In this document: positions 1 to 8,043 of the stretch, in pieces
How the letters are laid out: each line of letters begins with the position of its first letter
How positions within the stretch are numbered: the first letter of the stretch is position 1
NCBI GenBank assembly: GCA_041750975.1
Contig: JBGSYN010000138.1
Location: forward strand, 1-17,346
Source: JBGSYN01 sp041750975
Lineage (GTDB): Bacteria > Pseudomonadota > Alphaproteobacteria > Geminicoccales > Geminicoccaceae
Length of the DNA: 17,346 nt
Direction: 5' to 3'
Translations under genes and position numbers: made by a program
The notes under the pieces: model-generated
What the model saw: only the letters and a program-made list of their open reading frames with translations
Told to the model about the DNA's origin: nothing
Database searches by the model: none

Positions 1-632
1 AGTTCCAAGAGCAGATTGACGATCTGTGCCTGGACCGAGACGTCGAGCGCCGACACCGGCTCATCGGCAACAATCAGCCGAGGTTCGAGGGCAAGCGCCC
101 GCGCAATACCGATCCGCTGTCGCTGGCCACCCGAGAAGGCATGGGGATAGCGGTTCATGAAGGCGGCCGGGAGATTGACAAGATCGAGCAGTTCGCGCAC
201 GCGTTCATGCCGTTGGTCGGCATTGCTGACGCCACTGCAGAGCAAGGGCTCGCCGATAATATCGACGATCGTCATGCGCGGATTGAGGGAGGAGAACGGA
301 TCCTGGAAGATCATCTGCATCTGTTGGCGAAGCGGCCGGAGCGCTCTCTTGGGCACAGATGCGATATCGACAACGCCGCCCTGGTCGGTCGCGAAGCGGA
401 TCTCGCCTCCGCTCGCCTTGACGGCTCCAAGAATACAGCGAGAAGTAGTCGTCTTACCGCAACCACTCTCACCAACAAGGGACAGGGTCTCGCCCTGCTC
501 GATGCGGAAATCGACGCCATCGACGGCGCGGACCTGGCCGACGACCCGACGCAGCAACCCGCGGCGTATCGGGAAGTATTTCCGCAGTTTTTTGACCTCG
601 AGAACGGGCTGTCCTAATTCAGGCGACGGCAT
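1..632 (-). CDS. Peptide ABC transporter ATP-binding protein, DppF/OppF type (C-terminus cut by window edge)
   Basis: This is one of two cytoplasmic ATPases powering the peptide-type importer encoded just upstream. It runs off the left edge, so only the first 210 codons are visible. Translating the minus strand gives a Walker A GESGCGKT at residues 54-61, a Q-loop glutamine at 110, an FSGGQ signature at 166-170, Walker B LIVADE at 186-191 and the D-loop SALD at 194-197. The H-loop histidine and the C-terminal oligopeptide-transporter tail lie outside the window. The ATG at 632 is chosen because it has GAGGG about 5 bases upstream and starts just before the conserved N-terminal strand (LEVKKLRKYFP). 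It overlaps the end of the neighbouring ATPase gene by 14 bases, which suggests translational coupling. The paired DppD/DppF layout is standard for this family; the exact substrate is unknown. Confidence 0.93.
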   Translation of the reverse strand, partial: MPSPELGQPVLEVKKLRKYFPIRRGLLRRVVGQVRAVDGVDFRIEQGETLSLVGESGCGKTTTSRCILGAVKASGGEIRFATDQGGVVDIASVPKRALRPLRQQMQMIFQDPFSSLNPRMTIVDIIGEPLLCSGVSNADQRHERVRELLDLVNLPAAFMNRYPHAFSGGQRQRIGIARALALEPRLIVADEPVSALDVSVQAQIVNLLLE

Positions 633-1665
633 CGGCGCCCTCATGCAGGAAACAGCTTACCGAACGTCCGTGGCGCGGCGAGCTGAGCACAGGATTGGCT
701 CGATCACAGCGTCCCTCGATACGATCCGTGCATCGTGGATGGAATGGACAACCCCTCGGCCGCAAATAGGGATGAGGTATCGAGCCGGTGATGGTAGCGA
801 GCTTTGTTCTGGGCTCGGCCAGGATACTCGGAATCGAGCGCAGCAGAGCACGGGTATAGGGATGCAACGGATCGTGAAAAATAGCGTCGACCGCTCCCTG
901 CTCGACCTCGCGCCCGAGATACATCACCACCACCTCATCAGCCATTTCCGCGATGACACCCATATCGTGGGTGATGAGGATTACGGCGAGGTTCTTCTCC
1001 TCTTGGAGCTTGCGCAGGAGATCCAGAATCTGTGCCTGGGTCGTGACATCGAGCGCCGTCGTCGGTTCGTCGGCGATCAGAATGCGCGGATCGCAGGAGA
1101 GGGCCATGGCGATCATCACGCGTTGGCGCAGACCGCCGGAGAGCTCGAACGAGTACTCGTCGATCCGCCGGTCCGGCTGCGGCACGCCGACGAAGTGCAA
1201 CATCTCGATGGCGTGCGTCCGGGCTTGCCGCTTTGTGAAATCGGTGTGGAGGCGGATCGCCTCGATCATCTGATTGCCGACGGTATGGAAGGCGCTGAAC
1301 GAGGTCATCGGTTCTTGGAAAATGAGCGCGATTTCGCCGCCTCGGATCGCCCGCAATTCCTCGCCGTGCGGATCGAGTTTGGCAAGATCGACGATCTCAC
1401 GGCGTCCGTCGCCATGCTCGCGCCGAAAGAGGATCTCCCCGCCGACGATTTCGCCGGGCCGCTCGACGATCCTGAGGATTGAACGTGCGGTGACACTCTT
1501 GCCGCAACCGCTTTCGCCGACCACCCCGAGCGTCCGCCCGGCGCGAAGATCGAAGCTGGCGCCATCGACCGCGCGCACGACCCCTTCATCCGAATGAAAG
1601 TGGGTCTCAAGGTCGCGCACCGAGAGGATCGGTGCGTCACTGGCATTCAAGGATTGTTCAGCCAT
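619..1665 (-). CDS. Peptide ABC transporter ATP-binding protein, DppD/OppD type
   Basis: This is the second ATPase of the peptide-type importer and would pair with the partial ATPase downstream as a heterodimer. In the 348-aa product Walker A GESGCGKS is at residues 50-57, the Q-loop glutamine at 117, the signature LSGGLRQR at 175-182, Walker B ILIADE at 195-200 and the H-loop histidine at 233. The C-terminal segment carries the cysteine-bearing CPFHPRC motif of the oligopeptide/dipeptide ATPase family (oligo_HPY region). An in-frame ATG exists at 1722, but the start at 1665 is preferred: it gives the usual family length, begins just before the conserved SVRDLETHF strand, and overlaps the permease stop by 8 bases (ATGGCTGA), matching the overlaps elsewhere in the operon. 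All ATP-binding motifs look intact. I am confident of the family but not of the transported compound. Confidence 0.94.
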   Translation of the reverse strand: MAEQSLNASDAPILSVRDLETHFHSDEGVVRAVDGASFDLRAGRTLGVVGESGCGKSVTARSILRIVERPGEIVGGEILFRREHGDGRREIVDLAKLDPHGEELRAIRGGEIALIFQEPMTSFSAFHTVGNQMIEAIRLHTDFTKRQARTHAIEMLHFVGVPQPDRRIDEYSFELSGGLRQRVMIAMALSCDPRILIADEPTTALDVTTQAQILDLLRKLQEEKNLAVILITHDMGVIAEMADEVVVMYLGREVEQGAVDAIFHDPLHPYTRALLRSIPSILAEPRTKLATITGSIPHPYLRPRGCPFHPRCTDRIEGRCDRANPVLSSPRHGRSVSCFLHEGADAVA

Positions 1666-2839
1666 AGGGATCGGCGGCGTCGCGCAAGCCGTCGCCGAGG
1701 AAATTGAACGCCAGGATGACAATGATCACCGGTACCGCCGCGAATAGCAGCCAGGGTGCGATACCGAGTGCCTGGAGATTCTGGGCATCCTGCAGCAGCA
1801 CACCCCAGCTGATGGCGGGCGGCCTTAAGCCGAGGCCGAGAAAGCTCAGCGTCGTTTCGCTGATGATCATGGCGGGCAGTGCCAGGCTCATCGCAGCGAT
1901 AATGTGAGAGATGAATGAGGGCACCATATGGCGAAAGATGATGCGCATCTGGCTGGCGCCCGAGAGTTCTGCCGCCATGATGAAATCTTCTTCGCGGAGC
2001 GACAGGAAGCGGCCGCGGACGACCCGCGCCAATTCGGTCCAGCCGACTAGCGAGATGATCAAGGTGATCGCGAAATAGACCTGGATCACACTCCAGCTCG
2101 AAGGCAGTGCCGCGGCCAGTCCCATCCAAAGGGGGATCGTCGGCACCGAGCGGAGGATCTCGATGACCCGCTGAATGACGATATCGACGACTCCTCCATA
2201 GAGGCCGGAAAAGCCACCCAGAAGCACGCCTAGAAAGAGGCTCAGTCCGACCCCGACCAAGCCGATCACGAGCGAGGTCCTCGTCGCAAGCATCAGACGC
2301 GACCAGAGATCGCGACCCAAGAGATCGGTGCCCAGGAGAAAGAGGGTCGCTTCGGGTTTGCCGTCGGCGACCCCGATCAAATGGCGATCCGTTCTGAACA
2401 GGCCCAGAAAATCATACTCGAAGCCCCTGGCGAAGAAGGCGAGATCGACTTTGGTGTCAGGGTCTGGGACATAGACCAGTTTGAAAGTCTTCGGATCGCG
2501 CTTGCCCGTCATGCCGAATACATGAGGTCTGAAATCGCCATCTTCGTCGAACCAGTGGATTGGCTGAGGTGCAATATAGCTGCGGCTGGAAGCGGTGGCG
2601 TGAGGATCGGAATAGGCCAGAAAATCGGCGAATATGGCAACAAGGTAAAATAGAATGACGACAACGGCGCTGACCATGGCCAGATGGTGCTTCTTGAAAC
2701 GCCACCAGGTAAGCTGGAATTGGGTGGCGACGGCAACCCGCTCTTCCGCCATCATCTCCGCTTCAACGGCGTCGATCGGCGGCGTCTCGGTGGGCTTGGC
2801 TTGAGCGGCCGGTGCTTGGATCGCTACAGCGCCGGTCAT
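1658..2839 (-). CDS. Peptide ABC transporter permease, DppC/OppC type
   Basis: This inner-membrane permease subunit would form the translocation channel with the DppB-type permease encoded immediately upstream. It has 393 residues, longer than the roughly 300 of E. coli DppC. A first membrane segment lies near residues 53-76. A long extracytoplasmic insert (about 78-165) separates it from the family motif LGTDLLGRDLWSR at 169-181. Further membrane segments follow, with the EAA coupling loop at about 283-308 (EEDFIMAAELSGAS) and a C-terminal LGDGLRDAADP at 381-391. The N-terminal 40 residues are an Ala/Glu-rich cytoplasmic tail. The ATG at 2839 overlaps the upstream permease stop as ATGA. The ribosome-binding site is weak, so translation probably depends on coupling. 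The insert is seen in a subgroup of OppC-like permeases; its role is not evident here. Confidence 0.93.
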   Translation of the reverse strand: MTGAVAIQAPAAQAKPTETPPIDAVEAEMMAEERVAVATQFQLTWWRFKKHHLAMVSAVVVILFYLVAIFADFLAYSDPHATASSRSYIAPQPIHWFDEDGDFRPHVFGMTGKRDPKTFKLVYVPDPDTKVDLAFFARGFEYDFLGLFRTDRHLIGVADGKPEATLFLLGTDLLGRDLWSRLMLATRTSLVIGLVGVGLSLFLGVLLGGFSGLYGGVVDIVIQRVIEILRSVPTIPLWMGLAAALPSSWSVIQVYFAITLIISLVGWTELARVVRGRFLSLREEDFIMAAELSGASQMRIIFRHMVPSFISHIIAAMSLALPAMIISETTLSFLGLGLRPPAISWGVLLQDAQNLQALGIAPWLLFAAVPVIIVILAFNFLGDGLRDAADPYG

Positions 2840-3828
2840 GCGCTAAAGCCCGCTCTGATGCGTGGATCGACCCACATCAAAACGAGATCGGAGATGAAGG
2901 TGCCGATCACGGTCAAGACACCGAGCAGTAAGATGATGGTGCCGGCCAGATAAATATCCTGAGCCAGAAGAGCGCGCAGCAGCAACGGTCCGACAGTCGG
3001 CAAACTCAGCACCAAAGAAACGATAATGCTGCCCGAAACGATAAATGGGAAGAGATAGCCAATGGTACTTGCGAAAGGATTGAGCGCGGCGCGGACCGGG
3101 TATTTTAGGATAACCCGCCGCTCCCGCAGGCCTTTGGCCCTGGCCGTGACAACATAGGGCCTTCGCAACTCATCGAGGAGGTTGGCGCGCATGATCCGGA
3201 CCAGCTGGGCGGTGCCGGCGAGGGCCAGGATCAACGCCGGCAGCGGCAGGTGCTTGGCCAGATCCCAGACCTTGGCCCAACTCCAGGCTGCTCGCTCGAA
3301 TTCAGGCGAAAACAAACCACCGACATTGGCGCCAAACAGCTTGAAGGAAAAATACATGATGATCAGGGCAAGCAGGAAATTGGGAATGGCGATGCCGATG
3401 AAGCCAATGAACGTAAATGCATGGTCGGCGAAGGAATATTGATTGACCGCCGAGTAGATACCGATCGGCAGCGCCAACATCCAGGTCAGCATGATGGCGG
3501 CGACGGAGACCACGATCGTCAGCCAGAGCCGGTCAACGATCACCTCGGAGACCGGCCGGCGAAATTCCAGGGCCTGGCCGAAATCCCCGTTCGCCATTCG
3601 ACCCATCCAGGCGAAATATTGCTCCCAGATGGGACGATCGAGCCCGTAGAGTTCGCGGAGAGCCTTGGTTTCTTCGATCGTCACCTGGCCACCGGCGGAC
3701 GACATCTGGGCGATATAGGAATTGACGAAGTCGCCGGGCGGCAGCTGGATAATCACAAAGGAGACGATCGTGATCGCCCAGATCGTCACCAGCGCCAGCA
3801 ACAGACGCTTGACTATGTAGGTGATCAT
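2836..3828 (-). CDS. Peptide ABC transporter permease, DppB/OppB type
   Basis: This inner-membrane permease is the partner of the DppC-type subunit encoded downstream. The 330-aa product starts with the typical MITYIVKRLLLAL membrane anchor. It then has a periplasmic loop with the conserved YGLDRPIWEQY stretch at about 61-71 and several membrane spans. The EAA coupling loop lies at about 225-251 (YVVTARAKGLRER), and the signature ending DPRIR is at 321-325. An in-frame ATG at 3849 would add seven charged residues. The ATG at 3828 is preferred because GGAG lies 7 bases upstream and the membrane anchor follows directly. A 22-codon ORF from 3893 ends at an ATGA overlap with this same start. Position between the binding protein and the other permease is standard for dpp/opp operons. 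Confidence 0.94.
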   Translation of the reverse strand: MITYIVKRLLLALVTIWAITIVSFVIIQLPPGDFVNSYIAQMSSAGGQVTIEETKALRELYGLDRPIWEQYFAWMGRMANGDFGQALEFRRPVSEVIVDRLWLTIVVSVAAIMLTWMLALPIGIYSAVNQYSFADHAFTFIGFIGIAIPNFLLALIIMYFSFKLFGANVGGLFSPEFERAAWSWAKVWDLAKHLPLPALILALAGTAQLVRIMRANLLDELRRPYVVTARAKGLRERRVILKYPVRAALNPFASTIGYLFPFIVSGSIIVSLVLSLPTVGPLLLRALLAQDIYLAGTIILLLGVLTVIGTFISDLVLMWVDPRIRAGFSA

Positions 3829-3893
3829 CGGCTCGCTCCGCGACCGCATTGGCAGCCGCTGCGGCGGCCCGATCGAGCACGGCGCAGCGGCAT
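3825..3893 (-). CDS. Possible 22-codon coupling or leader ORF between binding-protein and permease genes
   Basis: This is a short ORF of 22 codons. Its ATG lies 10 bases after a near-ideal AAGGAG ribosome-binding site (3904-3909), which is formed by the last two sense codons of the binding-protein gene. Its TGA overlaps the permease ATG at 3828 as ATGA, the same junction seen at other genes of this operon. The peptide would be Arg-rich (8 of 22 residues) with two cysteines; I recognise no family. Both arms of the strong hairpin at 3855-3891 lie inside it, so a translating ribosome would open that hairpin. It may couple permease translation to binding-protein translation, or be a chance ORF in GC-rich DNA. 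Function is inferred from layout only. Confidence 0.3.
   Translation of the reverse strand: MPLRRARSGRRSGCQCGRGASR
3855..3891 (-). promoter_or_regulatory. Intercistronic hairpin between binding-protein and permease genes
   Basis: Perfect 9-base inverted arms, GCCGCTGCG at 3855-3863 and CGCAGCGGC at 3883-3891, flank a 19-base loop in the 72-base gap after the binding-protein stop. No U-run follows on the transcribed strand, so it does not look like an intrinsic terminator. Stem-loops in this position often protect the upstream binding-protein mRNA and lower permease expression; that role is inferred here. Confidence 0.5.
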
Positions 3894-3900
3894 GGCGAGA

Positions 3901-5937
3901 TTACTCCTTAAAGAACCAGGTCTCGGGATGTGAGCCACCCGGCGTCCTGCAATGCTGCGCGATACATACCCGGGACGGGATGTTGCCCAGTTTGTTGCTG
4001 GCGAGACGCACGCCCATCAGCGCCGGTGACTGACCGACCGTGCCGATACCGTATTGCTGATCGACCACGATCTTCCAGATTTCCTGGGCCGTTTTGTAAC
4101 GCTCTTCCTCCTTTTGACCGGCGGCGGAGCGGAACAGGTCATAGATCTCCAACATATAGGGGTCGTCGGGCTTGACGCCCTCTGCGCCATTCGATGCGTA
4201 CCACGTGCCCCATTTCGGTCCGACATAGGCCTCGGTTGGATCGACCGGGATGGCATGGCGGGGGAAGAGGTAGAGCAGTTCAGTACCACCATTGGTCCAC
4301 ACCATAACCTGGTGCTCATTGTTGTGGGTTCGGCCTACCGCCATCCCACGCTCGAATTCCTTGACGTCCGCCTGAATGCCGATGTCCTTCCATTGTTGGG
4401 CGATCATCTCGGCCTGCTGCGGCCAGGGCAGGAACGCTTTGACAGCCTGAACCTCGAGACGAAGCCGCTCGCCATTGTCGGTGCGAACCCGGAAACCTTC
4501 GGAATCCTTCTGGTCGAGCCCGATCGCGTCGAGCATTTCATTGGCCGTGTCAGGATCGTGGGTCGACCATTTGTCCCGCCATTCCGGACCGGGATTGTAG
4601 GGCGATGAATCCGCCGGCACGGCGGAGCCGGGAATACCCACCCCGAGCCAGAAAGTGTCATTCAGTTGATCGCGATCGATACCTAGCGAAAGCGCACGGC
4701 GGAAATCGGCGTTCTTGATCCATTTCGCCATTTCCGCATCGGCGTCGTAGCTCTGATTGAACTGAAGTGTCGTGTCCGAACCATTGAACGCCAGGTCGAG
4801 ATGCACGCTGTAGTCGCTACCTTCGGCGTTTTCCAGGATCACCGGCAGCTTGCCCAGATCGATGTGGCGCTCCTGCAGATCATACTCACCAGCGACGGCG
4901 CGGAGGTTCAAGACTTCCGTATCTTCGGCGAGGCTCATGACGATCTCGTCGATATAAGGGAGCTGATTGCCTTCAGTATCCACCGCCCAATAATAAGGGT
5001 TGCGCTCCATCACCCAACTGGGTGTGTTGATCGGCTCGACCGTGACCCAGGGTCCGATCGTCGGCAATTCGGGATTGAGCTGCCAGTCCTTTTTGAAGTG
5101 AAAGAGCTGGATCCAGTTCTCGAAGCCGTCCTCGGCTGCCATCGCGTCGACCGCGTCCTGTCCGGCATATTTCGGCAGGAATTGCCTTAGATAGTGGGCT
5201 GGAGCATAGGCGCCGTAGCTTTGACCGCGTGCCTGCCTGACGGACTGGCCGCCGCCGATCAATGTATCTCCAGCCAGCATGTCGACGAACAGAAAGTAAG
5301 GCTCGTCGAATTGGAACTGAACGGTCGTCTCATCCATCTTGACGACGCGTCCAGGCTTGCCACCAGGAGACATGTCCGAGATCAGCGAGGCGATGTCGCG
5401 ATCATTGTAGATATCCTCGAACCAGAACACGAAGTCATCGGCAGTGAAGGGTTCGCCATCCGACCATTTCATGCCCTCCCGCAACTCGATGGTCATGGTC
5501 TTGCCGTCTTCGCTCAACTCCCAGCCCTTGGCGGCGCTGGGGACGATCTCGGTGCCCGTATGGTCCCAGAACAGAAGCTTGTCGGAGGCATTGATGCGGT
5601 TGCCGTTCTCACCATCGGCCGGGCCAAGGAAGCCGCGGCGCCAGGTGCCGCCATATTGCCCGATTTCGTGGACCGGTTGAATCACCAGGGGCTCGCTGGG
5701 TAAGCGCTCTTCGACCGGTGGCAGCTCACCCGCACCGACCCGCTCGGCCAACATTGGCGCTTCCGAAAAGCTCGCCGGTATCGCGGCCGGATCGAGGACC
5801 AAGGTGGCTCCTTCGAGCTCACCCACAAGTCCGGATTCTGAGAGGGCATCCTGGGCATGGATTTTACCCGGCAAAAGCGCGGTTGCAGCGCCGAGCAGCA
5901 AAATAACGCTGGCGGTACCCAACTTTTTCAATTCCAT
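3901..5937 (-). CDS. Periplasmic substrate-binding protein, family 5 (peptide/opine/nickel type), ABC importer
   Basis: This protein captures the substrate in the periplasm and delivers it to the DppB/DppC-type permeases encoded downstream. A Sec signal peptide is clear: basic MELKK, a hydrophobic core at about 8-22 and likely cleavage after HA at residue 28. The body is family-5 (SBP_bac_5): IELREGMKWSDGEPFTADDFVFW is the hallmark segment, here cited by its core WSDGEPFTADDF at about residues 157-168. ADFRRALSLGIDRDQLN later matches the conserved lobe region. At 678 aa it is much longer than E. coli DppA (535 aa) and belongs with the larger members of the family. A cysteine pair sits near the C-terminus (RVCIAQHC). 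The start at 5937 has GGGAGG 8 bases upstream. Specificity cannot be read from the sequence; peptides, opines and other amino-acid derivatives are all possible. Confidence 0.94.
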   Translation of the reverse strand: MELKKLGTASVILLLGAATALLPGKIHAQDALSESGLVGELEGATLVLDPAAIPASFSEAPMLAERVGAGELPPVEERLPSEPLVIQPVHEIGQYGGTWRRGFLGPADGENGNRINASDKLLFWDHTGTEIVPSAAKGWELSEDGKTMTIELREGMKWSDGEPFTADDFVFWFEDIYNDRDIASLISDMSPGGKPGRVVKMDETTVQFQFDEPYFLFVDMLAGDTLIGGGQSVRQARGQSYGAYAPAHYLRQFLPKYAGQDAVDAMAAEDGFENWIQLFHFKKDWQLNPELPTIGPWVTVEPINTPSWVMERNPYYWAVDTEGNQLPYIDEIVMSLAEDTEVLNLRAVAGEYDLQERHIDLGKLPVILENAEGSDYSVHLDLAFNGSDTTLQFNQSYDADAEMAKWIKNADFRRALSLGIDRDQLNDTFWLGVGIPGSAVPADSSPYNPGPEWRDKWSTHDPDTANEMLDAIGLDQKDSEGFRVRTDNGERLRLEVQAVKAFLPWPQQAEMIAQQWKDIGIQADVKEFERGMAVGRTHNNEHQVMVWTNGGTELLYLFPRHAIPVDPTEAYVGPKWGTWYASNGAEGVKPDDPYMLEIYDLFRSAAGQKEEERYKTAQEIWKIVVDQQYGIGTVGQSPALMGVRLASNKLGNIPSRVCIAQHCRTPGGSHPETWFFKE

Positions 5938-5945
5938 TAGTCTTG

Positions 5946-5951
5946 CCTCCC
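5946..5951 (-). promoter_or_regulatory. Strong ribosome-binding site of the family-5 binding protein
   Basis: GGGAGG on the minus strand ends 8 bases before the ATG at 5937. It is among the strongest Shine-Dalgarno matches in the operon, consistent with high expression of a binding protein, and it fixes the start. Confidence 0.7.
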
Positions 5952-6024
5952 GATCTTCTTAATCCTTGTTCGATAACAGTAACGGCGAAGAAGTTCATTG
6001 CAAGCAATACGAACCGGCCGGACC

Positions 6025-6951
6025 TCAGCAGGTGACGTCTTTGCCTTCGGCGCCAAAAGCCTCCAGTCGCATTTGGTCATCCGTCCGTCGAGCATTTTCG
6101 GGGACGAAGTGATATTGGACCGCCCACCGCATTGCCTGGGTGCGGTTGGCGGGCGTACCGTGAGGTAATTTCGCATCGAACAGCAACACGTCTCCGGCTG
6201 CCATAGGCACAGCGGTTTGGCTCGAGACAGGAATCTCGGTATCGCAAATCTGCCAATCGCGGCGCATGAAATGGATCTGCGGTCCGCCGAGATGGGCGCC
6301 CGCCAGCACGTGCATGCATCCGTTTTCGGGTGTCACCTCCCCGAACGGTATCCAGATCCCGACGATCGGCGTGTCGAGGGGGAAATTGAAATAGGCATGG
6401 TCCTGGTGCCATGGCTTCTCACGGCCGCCAGGCGGTTTGACCAGCGCCATGTCTTGATAGATGCGGCGTCGGCCACCGATCAGTCGCTCGATCAAAAGTG
6501 CGAGAGGCGGCTTTTCGGCCAATGCCCGAAGGGGCGGGTGATGCTCGACGAAGCCCATGAATTTGCGGACATGACGGGCCCGCAATTCCGGATCGACCGC
6601 CGGCAGTTCCGTGGCGGTTTCGCCCATGGTAAAACTGGTCCCTCGCTCGACCCCATCGCCCATCCGAGCCGGCCCCTCCATCGCCAAATGCCGGCGAAGC
6701 AAACCCTCGTAGAAAACGGCTTTGCATTGAGGATCGGCAGCAAGCGCCATCGCCTCCAACTCGGCGCGACCGGCTTCCACCTCCGCCGCGGAATAGGCAT
6801 CCTTGATATGAAGATAGCCGAGGGACGCGTATTGCGCCAACGCCGCATCATCCACAGCCTCGAAACCGGCCACTGATACTGCCGGACGACATCCGACATA
6901 GAGCCCAGGATCATAGGGCTCAGCCAGACGCTCAAAGACAATTTCGGCCAT
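6025..6951 (-). CDS. Phytanoyl-CoA dioxygenase (PhyH) family Fe(II)/2-oxoglutarate-dependent oxygenase
   Basis: This is a 308-aa cytoplasmic oxygenase predicted to couple 2-oxoglutarate decarboxylation to hydroxylation, or to dealkylation by hydroxylation. The facial triad is visible: H182 and D184 in KPWHQDHAYF, and the distal H264 in LFDAKLPHGTPANR. An arginine at 270 or 275 could bind 2-oxoglutarate. PENGCMHVLAGAH at 208-220 is the typical PhyH turn before the double-stranded helix closes. The start at 6951 has GAGGGG a few bases upstream and no in-frame upstream alternative. It lies 111 bases after the MDR gene and 87 bases before the binding-protein gene, so it may have its own promoter within the same leftward run. 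The substrate is unknown. By context I infer it acts on the imported compound or a ring-opened product. Confidence 0.9.
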   Translation of the reverse strand: MAEIVFERLAEPYDPGLYVGCRPAVSVAGFEAVDDAALAQYASLGYLHIKDAYSAAEVEAGRAELEAMALAADPQCKAVFYEGLLRRHLAMEGPARMGDGVERGTSFTMGETATELPAVDPELRARHVRKFMGFVEHHPPLRALAEKPPLALLIERLIGGRRRIYQDMALVKPPGGREKPWHQDHAYFNFPLDTPIVGIWIPFGEVTPENGCMHVLAGAHLGGPQIHFMRRDWQICDTEIPVSSQTAVPMAAGDVLLFDAKLPHGTPANRTQAMRWAVQYHFVPENARRTDDQMRLEAFGAEGKDVTC

Positions 6952-7062
6952 CAGCCCCTCGCTTCATTGAAGAAGTAAGCGTTCAATTCAACGTTCTAGA
7001 TTTCGGGTTCGACTTGAACTCCGAACGCGTCCCGTGACCGAACAACTAGTCCAACATCGGGC
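6952..7062 (-). other. 111-base gap within the leftward run, possible internal promoter
   Basis: This is the longest gap in an otherwise overlapping run and is less GC-rich than its surroundings. GTTCAA at 6981-6986 is mirrored by TTGAAC at 7014-7019. The second copy is also part of a small GTTC-GACTT-GAAC palindrome at 7007-7019. These could be operator half-sites. I do not see a convincing -35/-10 pair, and no terminator is visible. Confidence 0.3.
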
Positions 7063-8043
7063 TCAGATCCTCAGAATGAGCTTACCGGCGGTTTGCCGCG
7101 ATGCCAATCGATCGAACATTTCACTGGCTTCATCGAAACCGAAGACACCTTCGATCGGCACCTTGATGGTTCTTGCGCGGACACCGTCGATGACGTCTTC
7201 CACACCCTGTCGCCAACTCGCCGAGCGATAGTCGAGATGGCCCAAATGCATGCGGGTAAAGGTCAGTGAGCGGCGCACCAGCTGTTCCCAGAGGTTCGGA
7301 AAGGGCTTGCCCTCCGCTTCACCGTAGCTGACCACATGACCAAGCCGGCGGATTGTCTCGAAGCTTCGGTCAAGGATGCTGGCGCCGGTCGAATCCAGCA
7401 CCTTGTCCACACCTCTACCGCCGGTCTTTTCCAGCACGGCCGCAACAAAGTCCTGCCGGCTGCGGTCGATCACCAGATCGGCTCCGAACTCAAGAGCCTT
7501 CACCTCTTTGCCGGGGGTCCCCACAGTGCCGATCACCACCGCCCCCGCCGCCTTCGCCAGCTGCGTCAGATAGAGCCCGACGCCCCCTCCAATCGCATGG
7601 ATCAGCAACACATCGCCGGGTTTGGTCGTGCTGACCGTATGCAAGAGGTTCCACGCGGTCATAGCCTGGATGTAGAACGCGGCACCGATCTCGAAGCTGA
7701 CATCGTTTGGGAGCTGAACCAACCGTTCGACCGGCGCCACACAGCGTTCGGCGAAGGCACCGGCATCCTCGCTGAAGGCAGCCACCCGGTCACCCACGGC
7801 GAAATCACTCACTTCCGGGCCGACAGCTTCCACGGTGCCGGCCATCTCCAGGCCCGCAACCAACGGGTAGCCTTTGGGGTGGGGATAAATACCCTGCCGC
7901 ATCATCAAATCGGCATAGTTGAGGCCGGCGTGCGAGACGGCGACGACGACTTCACCCGTTCCAGCCATGGGCTCCGCGACATCGGCCACAGACAAGGTGT
8001 CCCTTTCCGGGTCCGGCTGATCGAAGACAAGTGCACGCATCAT
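7063..8043 (-). CDS. NADPH:quinone oxidoreductase-like, zinc-free MDR family oxidoreductase
   Basis: This is a 326-aa medium-chain dehydrogenase/reductase. The N-terminal catalytic domain contains AGLNYADLMMRQGIYP at about 39-54, typical of quinone-oxidoreductase members. The Rossmann domain contains the nucleotide-binding AIGGGVG at 150-156. The zinc-binding residues of alcohol dehydrogenases are absent: GLEMAG at 64-69 replaces the GHE motif, and there is no four-cysteine structural lobe. It probably uses NADPH to reduce an enone, enal or quinone-like group. The gene starts with two consecutive ATGs; the first overlaps the HyuB stop (ATGA) and has GGGGG a few bases upstream. Coupling to hyuAB suggests a role in the same pathway, but no MDR enzyme belongs to the classical hydantoin route as I know it, so its substrate is open. 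Confidence 0.9.
   Translation of the reverse strand: MMRALVFDQPDPERDTLSVADVAEPMAGTGEVVVAVSHAGLNYADLMMRQGIYPHPKGYPLVAGLEMAGTVEAVGPEVSDFAVGDRVAAFSEDAGAFAERCVAPVERLVQLPNDVSFEIGAAFYIQAMTAWNLLHTVSTTKPGDVLLIHAIGGGVGLYLTQLAKAAGAVVIGTVGTPGKEVKALEFGADLVIDRSRQDFVAAVLEKTGGRGVDKVLDSTGASILDRSFETIRRLGHVVSYGEAEGKPFPNLWEQLVRRSLTFTRMHLGHLDYRSASWRQGVEDVIDGVRARTIKVPIEGVFGFDEASEMFDRLASRQTAGKLILRI

Noticed and set aside
157..1482. 441-codon plus-strand ORF opposite the two peptide-transporter ATPase genes
   Set aside because: Both ATPases on the minus strand have complete motifs in order, so this ORF is a shadow frame that crosses two genes.
7063..8043. Zinc-dependent alcohol dehydrogenase
   Set aside because: Catalytic and structural zinc ligands are missing; the sequence fits zinc-free quinone-oxidoreductase-like MDR enzymes.
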